DNA of 64,000 bases from Oscillospiraceae bacterium (GCA_031282245.1 JAITEB010000006.1:25451-89450); one strand, 5' to 3'. Positions 44,887 to 55,044 are shown, counted from the first letter of the stretch. Numbers and translations: made by a program. Notes: generated from the letters alone by a model not told the origin.

Positions 44887-47800
44887 TCAGATTACCCTTA
44901 CGCTTATGACAGCCGCTTTTCCATTGGCGGTTGTGACTGTTATTGATGCGGTTCCCGACTTGATGCCCTTTATTACGCCTGTGGCGCTGCCGACAGTCAC
45001 GAAGGATGTGTTGGAAGAAGTCCATCTCAATTCACTTGCTGAACTTTCCGGCACAAACGCTACCGTCAGAGTCAGAGTTTTTCCCTTTGATATTGTGATA
45101 GTAGCTCCCTGGTTGATCCTGATTCTGTCAGGTTGCTGGGAAGCCGCTTCTTCGACCTCAAATGTCAGCGATATTTCAAGAGTTTTATCTATGGTTCCAT
45201 CGTTGTAAGTGACAGTCACCGTTGCCTCATAAATACCAACATCAAGTCCGGTCTTCGGCTTGACATTTACGCTTGCGGCGCCTTCGACAGCTATAGAATC
45301 GGAAAGCGAATCAATTTCAAACGCTTCTGGATTCTTTCCGCTGAGCGAAATATCGAAGTTGGCGGGATCAAGAACCGCATTGCCCTCGTTCGTGATAGTG
45401 AAGGCCTTGCTTGTCACAGAGTTATATCCTTCCGTTACTTCCCCAAAATCTAACACCTCAGGGCTGATTTCAAAATCCGGCTCGTCGGGTTCAGTCGCAG
45501 TCACCTCAAACGTCAGAGCTATAATCGCGTTAATGGGTGTATCCCCATTAGTGCTGATGATTATAATCTCATCGCTGTATGAATTTGCCGAAAGCTCCGT
45601 CTTTGGCCGTACTGTTATTATTATCGCAGAATCCCCGGGCGCAAGTTGTTCGGGAACACTAACATCTATTGTGAAGTTGCTGGCATTTTCATTTCTAAGT
45701 GTTATGGATATTCCCTCATAGGTTCCCGTACCAGTGTTGAGAAGCTTTGCTGTCTGGGCCGCAGGCACCTCGCTGTAGCCTGCCTGCTCCGAGCCGAAAT
45801 CAAGGCTTAAACTCTCTGGGGTCACTTCATAGTCCCATACAAGTGCTTCTTCTGGGACTGTGACTGTCTTTGTTGCATAGAGAATTTCCCCGGAATCGCC
45901 ATAGTTCTGCCAGTCCGCAATGGTGGCTCTTATCACGTAGGCGCCGCTCGCGCTTGCGGAAAACTTGCCGGCAGAATCTATTGTTGCGGCGGTGACATCG
46001 CCTCCGCTTGCGTCCGTTACGCTCCATGTCACAGTCTTATCGTCAATTTCCGGCAGGAGAGAATAAGCTTCTTCTGTGTCAACTTCGGTGGTATCTTCCC
46101 CATCTACTTTAAGAATCGTAATCTTCCGGGAAATTACACCAATCGCTTTGTCGCCGTTCAGAACTGTGGCGGTTACTGTCACTTTCCCATCAGCAAGAGG
46201 TGTTACTGTACCAGAACTTGTCCCAATGCTCGCTATACCTTCGCTTGCGGATCCCTCTAATTCCCACTCCACAGCGTAAGGGGAAGCAAGCTCAACTTCG
46301 CCTGTATCAAGCAAGTATTCAAATTCGGTTTTGGAAACGCTTGCGCCCAATATACCGTTTACGGGGATAAATTCATCTCCTGTTATTTGGGCGATTATCA
46401 CATCGCGGGACACTACTACATCGTAGGGCGCTTGGCCTTTGTCTTTGCCGTCCTCGTCAACTTTGAGAGTCATGGTGAGGGTGACTTTTCCGGTTTTCTG
46501 CGTACTCAACTTCGCAATTTTTGCTGTACTTTCATCGGGAGTGATCTCCGCTATTGCTGAGTTGTTAACCTCCCAAGTCACACTGTCTGTCTCTACTATG
46601 TCGCCTATTACGTTAGTGGCAAAAGCATCTTTTTTGTCTGTATACAGCGCATCCGGAATAATCTCGTAATCATGAGTACTTTCATCCAGAGGAATAACCA
46701 GCTCGCCGTCAATGCCAACTACCCATATATCCAGGGTGGCGGAAATTGCTGCATTCTCCTCCGAAGCCGGAACCGTTGCTTTAATCTTATATTTGCCCGC
46801 TTTTGCGGCGTTCAGTTTCACCTTTGTCTTATCGCCTGCGTCGTTTTCGTTCGACACGGGTTCAAGGCTTGCCACTGTGGAATCAACTGCCTTGCCTGTT
46901 TTGGCGTCAACGACGGACCATACAAGTTTGTCTTTGTTGTCTGTCGCTATTATACCCACAGCAGTGTATTCGGTGTCACTTGTTCCCTCGGCGACGTATC
47001 TGTGGCCGCTTATTTTCAGGTCTTTATCCAGAACATAGACAACCACGCCGCCCTCGCTGCGCTTTGGAACAGTAATTCCGTTAATATCGCCGCTTTCGCC
47101 GACTTCGAGAGGGGCGCCGTAAGCGTAGGACTTTTCTTTGCTGATACGTTTTTCGGCGTAAATATCTCTAAGCACGGAATTTTCCGGGAAAACAGTTCCA
47201 GTGAAGTTTATTGTCTGATCGGCGTCAGAGCGGTTGATTGCGACAAGAACCGCCTGATTCGGATCAGGCTTGTTGTTTTTATCGTTCAGATACGCGACAA
47301 ACGAAAGCACGCTGTCGCCCGTGCCGTAGTCTGTGTTGTAATCTCTTTCACCTTTTGAAAACACCTTTGAATATTCGTCGCGGGAATTCAGCAAAGCCTG
47401 ATAGTGCCTTAGCAGCAGCGGATTAGTGCCAGCCAGCGTCCAGTCGAAATCATACCGGTTCTCGTCGTATTTGGAGGGGCTGTTGTTGGAATATTTTCCA
47501 TACTGACCTATTTCCTCCCCGTAGTATATTACCGGCTGACCCCTTGAAGTAATCTGGAGCGAAGAGGCGTTCAGCAGATAAGAATATTTGAGAGTGTCAT
47601 CGCTGGTTTTTACCCTGGTTATAAAGCTGTCTTCGTCGTGGCTTGAGAGGAACTGCCCCAGCGAAAGCATCGGGTTTGCCTTGAAATAAGCTTCCCTTTT
47701 TTTCAAATCCGAAACAGTTTGCGATACAGAGATAGTGCCGTCGCCTTCAACTTTAATTTGTTCTGTGCCATGCGCAACTTTTGTTTCCGTAAGCTTGTGC

Positions 47801-50800
47801 CCAGTGACAAAACCGAGAGTAATCAGTTTGAAATCGAAATCAAGAATGGAGTCCAGCTGATCTATTGCCAGATAGTCCTCTGTTGTATATCCGCCCTCAA
47901 TGCTTGCGCCCCGGCTGTCAACATAGCCCGCGTAAAGCTCGCCTATCATTTTGAAGTCCGGGTTTTCCTGCACTACCGCGTTTTTAAGCGCGCGCCAGGT
48001 GTCGTTTTCAACATGCTTTACCGTGTCGACCCGGAAATAGTCCACCAGCTTGTTCTCGTTTTTATCTTTCGCCGCCACCCATTTGGCCTGCCATTTAGTC
48101 AGAAGATCTCGGACAAGCGCATCTTCTGTCCGGAAATCGGGCAGTCCGACCAGCTCTGTCTGAACTCTGCCATCGGGATTATTAACCCTGAACATAGATC
48201 TTCCGTTTGGCAAGATAAACTTTCCAAGCAAATCAAGCGGTGTTATACCGGATGTTGTGCCGAAATTGTTCATCTCGTAGCCCGCGTGGTTTATGACTAT
48301 ATCCACCATGAGTTTCATTCCGCGTTCGTGCAGGCCGTTTGCAAGATCCTCAAGACTGCCCATATGTTCGTCAAGTTTCTGGAAGGTTTTCGCCCAGTAC
48401 CCCGCATAGCCCTGATAGTGGTTATTAAGCTCAAAGTCGATGTTATCCACAACAGGCGTCACCCAGACAGTATTAATGCCAAGATTTTGCAAATAATCCA
48501 GCTTTGCTTTCACGCCGTCAAGGCTTCCCCCATGGTACTGATTCAGATAAGAATAATTGCCGGTATTTATCCATGCATTGCCGGTGAACTCTCCGGTTAT
48601 AAACGGCGAGTCAGAACCGGTGTAGCCGTTAAACCTGTCCGTGAGCAGGAAATAAATTCTTGCTTCGTCCCAGTCGAAACCTGTATCCGGCGGGGAAATT
48701 ATATTAAGAGTGGCTTCTTTTGGTACTGATTTGCCATTTTTCAGACGGACTGTGACTGGCACTGTGTATACGCCGCTTGCATTTGCCGGAACGCTTATGG
48801 TCTTCTCAAACTTGCCCGGAACAAGCGAGGGGACAGGCGTTTTCTCCGCCCCTTCAAAATCATAAAAATCAGAAAGATCCGCCGTCACGCTGGAGATATT
48901 AACAGAACCGTGGACGCTCAGCGTCGCGAGCTGCGTCGGGTTGATTTCGTCCTGAATAAACTCGGCTGTAAGCCGCGTCACTTTTATGTTAACCGTCGCC
49001 TTGCATTCAGTGGTAACTTTGCCGGTCAGGTCTGTAAGCTGCACCGTCACGGTTATCACGGCGTCGCCGTTTGCAACGGCTGTCACTCTGCCGTCCGTGT
49101 TGACAGTCGCAATGCCCTCGTCGCTGGATTTCCATTTGACAACGTCCGGATTAAAACCGGAGATGCTGTTATAAAGTGCGTCAAAATACGTCACGGAAAG
49201 CGCCTGCGATTCACCCGGCTGCAGTTCTATCGGGCTTTCGTCGAAGGGGCCATAGTCTGCAAGCTGTTCAGCCTTGTAATAGTCGCCTTCCGAACCGACA
49301 TGGTCAATCCTGGAAGCCGTTCTGGGGTCAATCATAATATGGTCAAGTTCGCCGGTGGTTTTTGAATTGTAGAGAATGGCCAAACTGCGCGGGGGTATGT
49401 CGTAGCCCCATGAATTGGTTATTTCCCCGAAAACCGCAGTGGTTGCCATAAGGTGGTTGGCCGCAACATGGAGACCAATTGCCCCAAGTCTTACGAACGC
49501 GTTCGTACTGCCGCCGTTGTAGATGACATAAATCTCGTCCCAGGAATCCCCAACAGCCTTGCCGTTTATCTTGAACGCCACAATATTCTGCTTTAAATCG
49601 AGATTTTCCGCGCCATGTTTACCGCTGTCAGGATGATCTACATCGTCAAGATTAGTAATATTCGCCTGTATCTGGGAGAAGTCTTCCATTCTGAATGCCG
49701 GGTGCGCTCTTCGGATGGCAATAAGTCCCTGATAATATTTGAAAATATCAATATAAGCTTTCTTTTTGCTCCAGTCAATGGCGTTCACGCCGTCATTAGC
49801 GTTATAGCTGTTGTGATCGCCATGCTTTGTCCGCAGGAATTCGTCCCCCGCCTGGAAGAACGGTATGCCCTGGGAGGTCATCAGAATCCCTGTGGAGAGA
49901 ATGTCGCTTTGGATAGCAATATTCCCGTTGCCGTCTGACGTGAAAATACTTTCGCCGCTTCCCTTAATATCAAAATAAGCATTGTCTCCGGCCATTGCTT
50001 CGGGTAGTTTTTTAAGATCGTCTCCCCCCATTCCGAAGGAAAAGCGTATTTTGTCCCAGAGATTGAGGTTGTCATGCGCGGTGACGTAATGAATTGCCTC
50101 GGAAGCTTTTGTGACGCGATTGTTGGAGCCGTAAACGCCGCCCAGAATGCTGCCTTTGTAAGAAGTGTTTTCTGTGGCGAAGCCTTTGGAGGAATCATCG
50201 GATTTGCCCTTTACGGCTTCTCTGAAAGCGTCGTCGAAAATGGCAAAATCGTTTCCCGACCAGTTGCTTTTAAAAGTCTCGCTTGTTATTGGTATTGCTT
50301 CGTCGATAGCCGGAGTGCCTGCCGCCCACGGCTCGCCATAAACAAGAACGTTGGGATTCAGCGCCTGCAATGCGTCGACCAATTGGGTCATAGTTGTGCC
50401 GTCTATAATCGACATCAGGTCGAAGCGGAAGCCGTCAATACCGTATTCTTTCTGCCAGTAGAGCACGGAGTCTATAATATATTTGCGGACCATCTTTTTT
50501 TCGGTTGCGACTTCGTTGCCGCACCCGGACGCGTCAGTCAGTTTTCCCTCGGCGTTGGTTCTGTAGAAATATGTGGGGACAAGCTTCTCAAAAGGCCCGT
50601 CGTCCACGCTGTAGGTGTGGTTGTATACAACGTCCATTACAACCCGTATGCCCGCATTGTGCAAGTCTTTTACCAGCTGTTTGAATTCATCAATGCGCTG
50701 AACAGGTATCGTCGGCTCGGTGGAGTAAGAGCCTTCCGGGACGTTGTAATTCTGCGGGTCGTAGCCCCAGTTGAAATTGGACTGGCCCGGGGCGGAAGTG

Positions 50801-53004
50801 GTGTCCATTTCGGTCAGATTAGGGTTAAGCTCGTTGACGGAGGCAAAGTCGAACACCGGCAGCAGGTGAACCGTGGTAATGCCAAGTTCCACAAGATGAT
50901 CTATCCCCGTTTTGATAGCGCTATCACCGGAGAAAGCCGTCCCGGTCTTAATGCCGCTGAATTTACCCCTGTCTTCCTGAGTAACGCCGGAATTCGGGTT
51001 TATAGAAAAATCGCGTATATGCATTTCATATAAAATTTCATCCGTCTTTTTGTAGTCCGCCGGGTATGAGCCAAGCTCCACATCGTCTCCGTCGTTTTCA
51101 CGGACGTTTACAATAGCGGTCATCTGGCCGTTTGCGGAAGTCGCGACAGCATATGGATCCACCGCGTAGGCATAAGTCCCCGGCGACGAATTTTGCTCGA
51201 CTTTGTACATGTAATAATGGCCGAGCAGGTCGCCCTCCACAGTTACGGAGTGCACGCCTGTTTTCAGGTTATAGACCATCTTGTAGCCTTTGCCGATAGC
51301 GGCGTTATCTGAGTTGTTGCTGTAGTTGTTGTCACCGTCCGCTTCGTGATGCTCCAGCTTGGACTGTTTAACTTTCCCGTTTTCAAAATAGTCGGCGGGA
51401 AGTCTGCCGTCCGCGTCGCCCTCGTTGTTGTATATAATAACAGATATTTCTTTAGCTGTCGGCGCCCAGACTTTGAAAGTCGTTTTGTCATCTGTTTTGT
51501 TATATTCTGTTTTGTTATCCGTATAGTTCGAGCCGAGGTCGTCGCCCGTATAGAATACAGTATCCAAAATTCCCTTCATCGTGACGTAGCCGGGCACGCA
51601 TGTTTCGTCGTCCGGGTTGCCGGCAGCGTCTGTGTATCGCACTTGATAGCTTTTGTGAGGGTCAATAACATCAGTGTCGGTGCCGATGATTTTGATATCC
51701 ACAACCGTTGAATTGTCCCTGCGCGAAACGGTTGTCGTGGTTCCCAAAGCTTTATTGGCAGCTATATCCCAGACAACAAGTTTGCCGATGTCGAAGTCCG
51801 ACGGAATATTATCGGTAAGCGTCGCCACAACAGATGTATTGTCATCTGAAAGGGCGCTTTTTATTTTTGTCTTGATGGTTAGTTGTGTAGGATATATTTC
51901 CTTGTCGTCTTCAATCAGCCAGAACGTGTCACTGATTTGGCCTTCGGGAATTTTGAAAGTCCGGTTGGATGTAACGTCCCTGCCTTCCCAGTTGCCTTTT
52001 CTCACAAGGAAGTCCACTGCGCTGTCGGCGCTGGTAAACGTCAGTCTGGACCAGCCGGCGGGTGCTCCATTGGTGCTGAAATCCACCTGTTGTCCGTCCT
52101 TGTTGCTTTCGGACCATGTCCATAGATTCCAGCCCGCATAATTTTGGTCATACCTGTAGTAATATACTGTATATGTGTTTGTGTTTTCGGGAGGCGCAGA
52201 CTCAATAGGGGGTTTTAACTTATAAAATTCTGCGTCGCCTTCTATAAAATAAAAATCTTGGCTTAATTTGTTATCTTCTATTGTAATCTGGCGCGTATCG
52301 ACGTCTTTAATGTCAAAATTACTTTCCTGGGTTCCGATTCGTAACCACAGCCATGGCCGATCTTTATCATAAGGTTGTGTGTTATCATATGGTGGTTGTA
52401 TTTCAAGAATTGTCGTTTTTACCCAGTTCGGGTCGTCTGTCTCTGAAAAATACAGCGTCTGAACTCTTTCCGTACCATCAGAATAATACTTCGTCCACGA
52501 CCTTGCCGCCCAGCCGCTGTCATCCGACTGTGTGGCAAAAGTGGAACCCGCCATATCATTGCGGTGATAGTAAATGTTATAGGTATATAATGTCTTTTCG
52601 CTCGGGTCTCCTGAGATAATGAAGATTTCTCCCTTGGACGCGAGCAGATTCCATCCATCCTGATTAGCCGGTCCATTTTCCGCATCGTTCCAGTTGCCAG
52701 GACCATTTGGACAGATTTTAAAATTTATTGAATCAGCATCTGTAGTAATAGTGGCTACCGCCCAACCGGGGTAGTTAATCGAAGCCGTAAAAACAGGATT
52801 AGTTTGGACATTACCACCATCAGTCCGCCACACATGCGCAACTGCATTTGTATAGCTCTGATCTATGCGGTAGTAATAAATCTTGAAAGTATTTTCCACC
52901 GCCGCCGCCACATCTATTGGAGAAACGGCGCTTAACGGAGAAAGAATAATAATTAAAGCGGCCAATAACGTTATCGTCGTGCGGAATGTTTTGCGCAGTA
53001 ACAT
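44887..53004 (-). CDS. Secreted two-domain pullulanase / alpha-amylase (amylopullulanase)
   Basis: A 2,705-residue exported enzyme. After a signal peptide (about 1-35) come three CBM41-like starch-binding modules (about 37-135, 140-262, 273-368; e.g. YYYRYDQNYAGWNLW), a pullulanase-type linker domain, and a CBM48 (about 480-620). The first GH13 domain is of the type I pullulanase class (FNWGYDPQNYNVPEGSY near 743), with catalytic Asp862 (GFRFDL), Glu891 (YGEPW) and Asp978 (TAHDN). Big2-like domains follow, then a second GH13 domain of alpha-amylase type (about 1440-1995) with DIVINHAG, Asp1660 (YFRVDT), Glu1689 (GELYAG) and Asp1790 (SSHDED). The last 700 residues are Ig-like domains, two ASPM/Hydin-like repeats (about 2391-2618) and a final Big2. 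No sorting motif or S-layer domain ends it. The ATG at 53004 lies 9 bp after GAGGTG. It follows the sortase gene by 45 bp. Confidence 0.93.
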   Translation of the reverse strand: MLLRKTFRTTITLLAALIIILSPLSAVSPIDVAAAVENTFKIYYYRIDQSYTNAVAHVWRTDGGNVQTNPVFTASINYPGWAVATITTDADSINFKICPNGPGNWNDAENGPANQDGWNLLASKGEIFIISGDPSEKTLYTYNIYYHRNDMAGSTFATQSDDSGWAARSWTKYYSDGTERVQTLYFSETDDPNWVKTTILEIQPPYDNTQPYDKDRPWLWLRIGTQESNFDIKDVDTRQITIEDNKLSQDFYFIEGDAEFYKLKPPIESAPPENTNTYTVYYYRYDQNYAGWNLWTWSESNKDGQQVDFSTNGAPAGWSRLTFTSADSAVDFLVRKGNWEGRDVTSNRTFKIPEGQISDTFWLIEDDKEIYPTQLTIKTKIKSALSDDNTSVVATLTDNIPSDFDIGKLVVWDIAANKALGTTTTVSRRDNSTVVDIKIIGTDTDVIDPHKSYQVRYTDAAGNPDDETCVPGYVTMKGILDTVFYTGDDLGSNYTDNKTEYNKTDDKTTFKVWAPTAKEISVIIYNNEGDADGRLPADYFENGKVKQSKLEHHEADGDNNYSNNSDNAAIGKGYKMVYNLKTGVHSVTVEGDLLGHYYMYKVEQNSSPGTYAYAVDPYAVATSANGQMTAIVNVRENDGDDVELGSYPADYKKTDEILYEMHIRDFSINPNSGVTQEDRGKFSGIKTGTAFSGDSAIKTGIDHLVELGITTVHLLPVFDFASVNELNPNLTEMDTTSAPGQSNFNWGYDPQNYNVPEGSYSTEPTIPVQRIDEFKQLVKDLHNAGIRVVMDVVYNHTYSVDDGPFEKLVPTYFYRTNAEGKLTDASGCGNEVATEKKMVRKYIIDSVLYWQKEYGIDGFRFDLMSIIDGTTMTQLVDALQALNPNVLVYGEPWAAGTPAIDEAIPITSETFKSNWSGNDFAIFDDAFREAVKGKSDDSSKGFATENTSYKGSILGGVYGSNNRVTKASEAIHYVTAHDNLNLWDKIRFSFGMGGDDLKKLPEAMAGDNAYFDIKGSGESIFTSDGNGNIAIQSDILSTGILMTSQGIPFFQAGDEFLRTKHGDHNSYNANDGVNAIDWSKKKAYIDIFKYYQGLIAIRRAHPAFRMEDFSQIQANITNLDDVDHPDSGKHGAENLDLKQNIVAFKINGKAVGDSWDEIYVIYNGGSTNAFVRLGAIGLHVAANHLMATTAVFGEITNSWGYDIPPRSLAILYNSKTTGELDHIMIDPRTASRIDHVGSEGDYYKAEQLADYGPFDESPIELQPGESQALSVTYFDALYNSISGFNPDVVKWKSSDEGIATVNTDGRVTAVANGDAVITVTVQLTDLTGKVTTECKATVNIKVTRLTAEFIQDEINPTQLATLSVHGSVNISSVTADLSDFYDFEGAEKTPVPSLVPGKFEKTISVPANASGVYTVPVTVRLKNGKSVPKEATLNIISPPDTGFDWDEARIYFLLTDRFNGYTGSDSPFITGEFTGNAWINTGNYSYLNQYHGGSLDGVKAKLDYLQNLGINTVWVTPVVDNIDFELNNHYQGYAGYWAKTFQKLDEHMGSLEDLANGLHERGMKLMVDIVINHAGYEMNNFGTTSGITPLDLLGKFILPNGRSMFRVNNPDGRVQTELVGLPDFRTEDALVRDLLTKWQAKWVAAKDKNENKLVDYFRVDTVKHVENDTWRALKNAVVQENPDFKMIGELYAGYVDSRGASIEGGYTTEDYLAIDQLDSILDFDFKLITLGFVTGHKLTETKVAHGTEQIKVEGDGTISVSQTVSDLKKREAYFKANPMLSLGQFLSSHDEDSFITRVKTSDDTLKYSYLLNASSLQITSRGQPVIYYGEEIGQYGKYSNNSPSKYDENRYDFDWTLAGTNPLLLRHYQALLNSRDEYSKVFSKGERDYNTDYGTGDSVLSFVAYLNDKNNKPDPNQAVLVAINRSDADQTINFTGTVFPENSVLRDIYAEKRISKEKSYAYGAPLEVGESGDINGITVPKRSEGGVVVYVLDKDLKISGHRYVAEGTSDTEYTAVGIIATDNKDKLVWSVVDAKTGKAVDSTVASLEPVSNENDAGDKTKVKLNAAKAGKYKIKATVPASEENAAISATLDIWVVGIDGELVIPLDESTHDYEIIPDALYTDKKDAFATNVIGDIVETDSVTWEVNNSAIAEITPDESTAKIAKLSTQKTGKVTLTMTLKVDEDGKDKGQAPYDVVVSRDVIIAQITGDEFIPVNGILGASVSKTEFEYLLDTGEVELASPYAVEWELEGSASEGIASIGTSSGTVTPLADGKVTVTATVLNGDKAIGVISRKITILKVDGEDTTEVDTEEAYSLLPEIDDKTVTWSVTDASGGDVTAATIDSAGKFSASASGAYVIRATIADWQNYGDSGEILYATKTVTVPEEALVWDYEVTPESLSLDFGSEQAGYSEVPAAQTAKLLNTGTGTYEGISITLRNENASNFTIDVSVPEQLAPGDSAIIITVRPKTELSANSYSDEIIIISTNGDTPINAIIALTFEVTATEPDEPDFEISPEVLDFGEVTEGYNSVTSKAFTITNEGNAVLDPANFDISLSGKNPEAFEIDSLSDSIAVEGAASVNVKPKTGLDVGIYEATVTVTYNDGTIDKTLEISLTFEVEEAASQQPDRIRINQGATITISKGKTLTLTVAFVPESSASELRWTSSNTSFVTVGSATGVIKGIKSGTASITVTTANGKAAVISVRVI

Positions 53005-53049
53005 AAAACTCATCACCTCATAAAAAATTTGATATATCAGCATAAAAAA

Positions 53050-53730
53050 TTATTTAAAAACATAATCGTCAGTAAAGTCGTTTATGTCCACTAGCGTCCC
53101 GACGGCAATCATCCGTTTTTCGCTGGTGCCAATAGGGTCACAGGTGGTCAGCGTTACCCGGCAGTCGGAAAAAACCCTTATTGGGTCCCAGTTATCAGCT
53201 TCGACGACAACAGTATATTGGTGCAAATAACGGAAGACTTTGTTTTTATAGACAAGATAAATATAGTCGCCCTCACCGAGCGTATTGATAGAATAAAACT
53301 CCATGCCGTGTATATCCCGGTGAGCGGCTATGCTTGTATTGGTATTTGCCCAGTCCGGAGGCTGGGCATAAGAGTACAGCCCCGGCCCTTTTTCCAGTTT
53401 ATAAAGCTCCGTGCCGTCCTGAATGGGCGAGTCGACCTTCATCCGGGGAATTACAAGCCGCAGCGTCTCCGGCTCGTAAGCGTCGCGAGGTTTTGTGCGC
53501 AGGAGACTGCCGGCGGGGTAAAACACCGGAACCCCATCCGCCTTCGGTTCGTACTCCGGAAATGAGGTCAGACTGTTGCTTTCTAACGGTAAAGTTTCCT
53601 CCCGCAATTTCGGCCTGTCAAAGACAAAAAAAACAATTGCCAGAATCGCAAATATAAGCAGGGCAATTTTGATATTCTTTTTCTGCTTTTCGGATATGCC
53701 GCTTTTATTAAATATATTATTAATCCGTAT
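53050..53730 (-). CDS. Sortase (class D/E-like) with no standard start codon for its membrane anchor
   Basis: Sortases cut a C-terminal motif such as LPxTG and join the protein to peptidoglycan or another subunit. The catalytic residues are all present: His137 (SIAAHRDIHG), Cys197 (TLTTCDPIG) and Arg206 (SEKRMIAVG). The open frame reaches upstream through a typical anchor (KKNIKIALLIFAILAIVFF) to a TGA at 53736-53734 but contains no ATG, GTG or TTG before the TTG at 53607, which would delete the anchor. An ATA at 53730 sits 8 bp after GGGAGGAGG and an ATT at 53724, 14 bp after; I take the ATA as the most likely start, with low certainty. The gene overlaps the LPVTGG protein gene by 11 bp. Confidence 0.8.
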   Translation of the reverse strand: MRINNIFNKSGISEKQKKNIKIALLIFAILAIVFFVFDRPKLREETLPLESNSLTSFPEYEPKADGVPVFYPAGSLLRTKPRDAYEPETLRLVIPRMKVDSPIQDGTELYKLEKGPGLYSYAQPPDWANTNTSIAAHRDIHGMEFYSINTLGEGDYIYLVYKNKVFRYLHQYTVVVEADNWDPIRVFSDCRVTLTTCDPIGTSEKRMIAVGTLVDINDFTDDYVFK

Positions 53731-54499
53731 AGTTCAGTCCTCCTCCCGTCACGGGAAGAAGTATATGCGGCGTCCCGATGTCTCTTATATCATGCCGGGA
53801 ATTTGGCTCCGTTTTGTCATAATCGTCTTCAATATGGTCCTGGTTTTTATTCAAACTTTCGCCCGAACCTTCCAGGACAAGCGCCGCACCCGATCCGCCG
53901 CCGCCGGCGTCAGGGTCAGAGTGGTCAAGGTCGCAGCGCATCCGGACAAGCCACTCAAGGGCAACGCCCTCTTTGCCCTGATATTTGTCCCACATTCTTC
54001 CGTCAATAACAAAATCAAAGCGATAGCGCGCCCTTGTCCCGGGGCTAAGCTCTCCAAAATATATTTCTTCTGAGAGATCATTCACGACGTGGTCGCTGAA
54101 AACACTCTCAAGCCGCCCCAAAATAGGCCCTCGGTAAATTATTCCGCCCGTATTGCTTCCGTCCTGTTGAGTGATGGTCAAATTCACATAGCTGAGAAGT
54201 TCCTCCGCGGTTCTTTTTTCGGCCGCGTCTCCGGATTGCTCGACGGGCAAAGCCTGCACCTGCATTATAACCGGATGCATGCCCTCGTTTCCGATCTCAA
54301 CAGTTTTTGAAAGTCCTGTCCCAGGCTCCGCATTCCTGAAATCCAAAATAACGCCGCGGCTTTCATATTCGTCCCCGTCGGTATTGTGAAATTTTATTAT
54401 TTCCGCGTCGCCGTCTGCGGAGAGGAACGCGGGCGTCGTCAGGCACAGAGCCAGCAGGAACGAAAATATTGCCGCGCGCCTGAATAATCTCCCGGTCAT
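53720..54499 (-). CDS. Secreted protein of the SipW/sortase cluster ending in LPVTGG
   Basis: The 259 residues start with a Sec signal peptide (about 6-30). The body includes VILDFRNAEPGTGLSKTVEI, YFGELSPGTRARYRFDFVI and KYQGKEGVALEWLVRM, a beta-rich pattern seen in TasA/camelysin-associated and pilin-like proteins, then a Gly-rich and an acidic linker. It ends LLPVTGGGLNYTD. LPVTG fits a sortase motif, but the hydrophobic stretch and basic tail that always follow in wall-anchored proteins are missing. The ATG at 54499 follows GGAGGAAGG and overlaps the previous stop by 4 bp. Being next to the sortase, it is the best candidate substrate in the window. The function is not known. Confidence 0.7.
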   Translation of the reverse strand: MTGRLFRRAAIFSFLLALCLTTPAFLSADGDAEIIKFHNTDGDEYESRGVILDFRNAEPGTGLSKTVEIGNEGMHPVIMQVQALPVEQSGDAAEKRTAEELLSYVNLTITQQDGSNTGGIIYRGPILGRLESVFSDHVVNDLSEEIYFGELSPGTRARYRFDFVIDGRMWDKYQGKEGVALEWLVRMRCDLDHSDPDAGGGGSGAALVLEGSGESLNKNQDHIEDDYDKTEPNSRHDIRDIGTPHILLPVTGGGLNYTD

Positions 54500-55044
54500 G
54501 CTTTGCCTTCCTCCAGTCTGAAACCTTCCGCAATCCATATCGCATGAAAGCTTTCCCCCGATTCTGGGGAAACGCCGCTGAAATAACATGTCCCAAACCA
54601 CTCGTCGCCCGGCCGCATAAGCGCCGGCGCCCCGGCTCCGGGAATAACGACAGGGTTTGCGTGGTTTCCAGCGGCATCTTCATACCCGCCTATGTCATTT
54701 GAGCCAGCAGATGTCCCGATATTTATCTCACTCAAATTTATCAGGCTTATATCTTTTACCAGCGCCGCTCCCCCCGCATTCCTGTATTCTTTTGTATAGG
54801 CAAGATTTACAGTAAGAGCAACTGTGCCGGTGTTCTTCAGCCGGAACTCGCTTTTATATATTCCGTTTCCGGCGTCCGAACACATTGTATAATAATAGAT
54901 TTCAAGGCCGGGGCCGCCTATTTTCACTTGAATCACGGGAGCTTCAACCGTATTCGTAAACCATGCGTAGGACGGCGTGCGCAGCGCGGCGCAAAACAGA
55001 GCGGTCAGGCAAACGGCGGAAACCAGCGCTTGGATTTTCTTCAT
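54496..55044 (-). CDS. Small exported protein with SipW-type signal peptide
   Basis: The 182 residues begin with a hydrophobic helix ending in PSYAWFTNTVEAP, the [ST]-[YF]-A-W-[FY]-T pattern of SipW-processed precursors, followed by a beta-rich domain (EFRLKNTGTVALTVNLAYTKEY). It is the smallest of the four proteins with this signal and shares no obvious C-terminal motif with the others. It may be a minor or adaptor subunit, like TapA beside TasA in Bacillus, but this is an inference from position. The ATG at 55044 overlaps the preceding gene by 4 bp. Confidence 0.7.
   Translation of the reverse strand: MKKIQALVSAVCLTALFCAALRTPSYAWFTNTVEAPVIQVKIGGPGLEIYYYTMCSDAGNGIYKSEFRLKNTGTVALTVNLAYTKEYRNAGGAALVKDISLINLSEINIGTSAGSNDIGGYEDAAGNHANPVVIPGAGAPALMRPGDEWFGTCYFSGVSPESGESFHAIWIAEGFRLEEGKA

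Noticed and set aside
47719..48729. 336-codon plus-strand frame within the amylopullulanase region
   Set aside because: It is antisense to the alpha-amylase domain, whose catalytic motifs are certain on the other strand.
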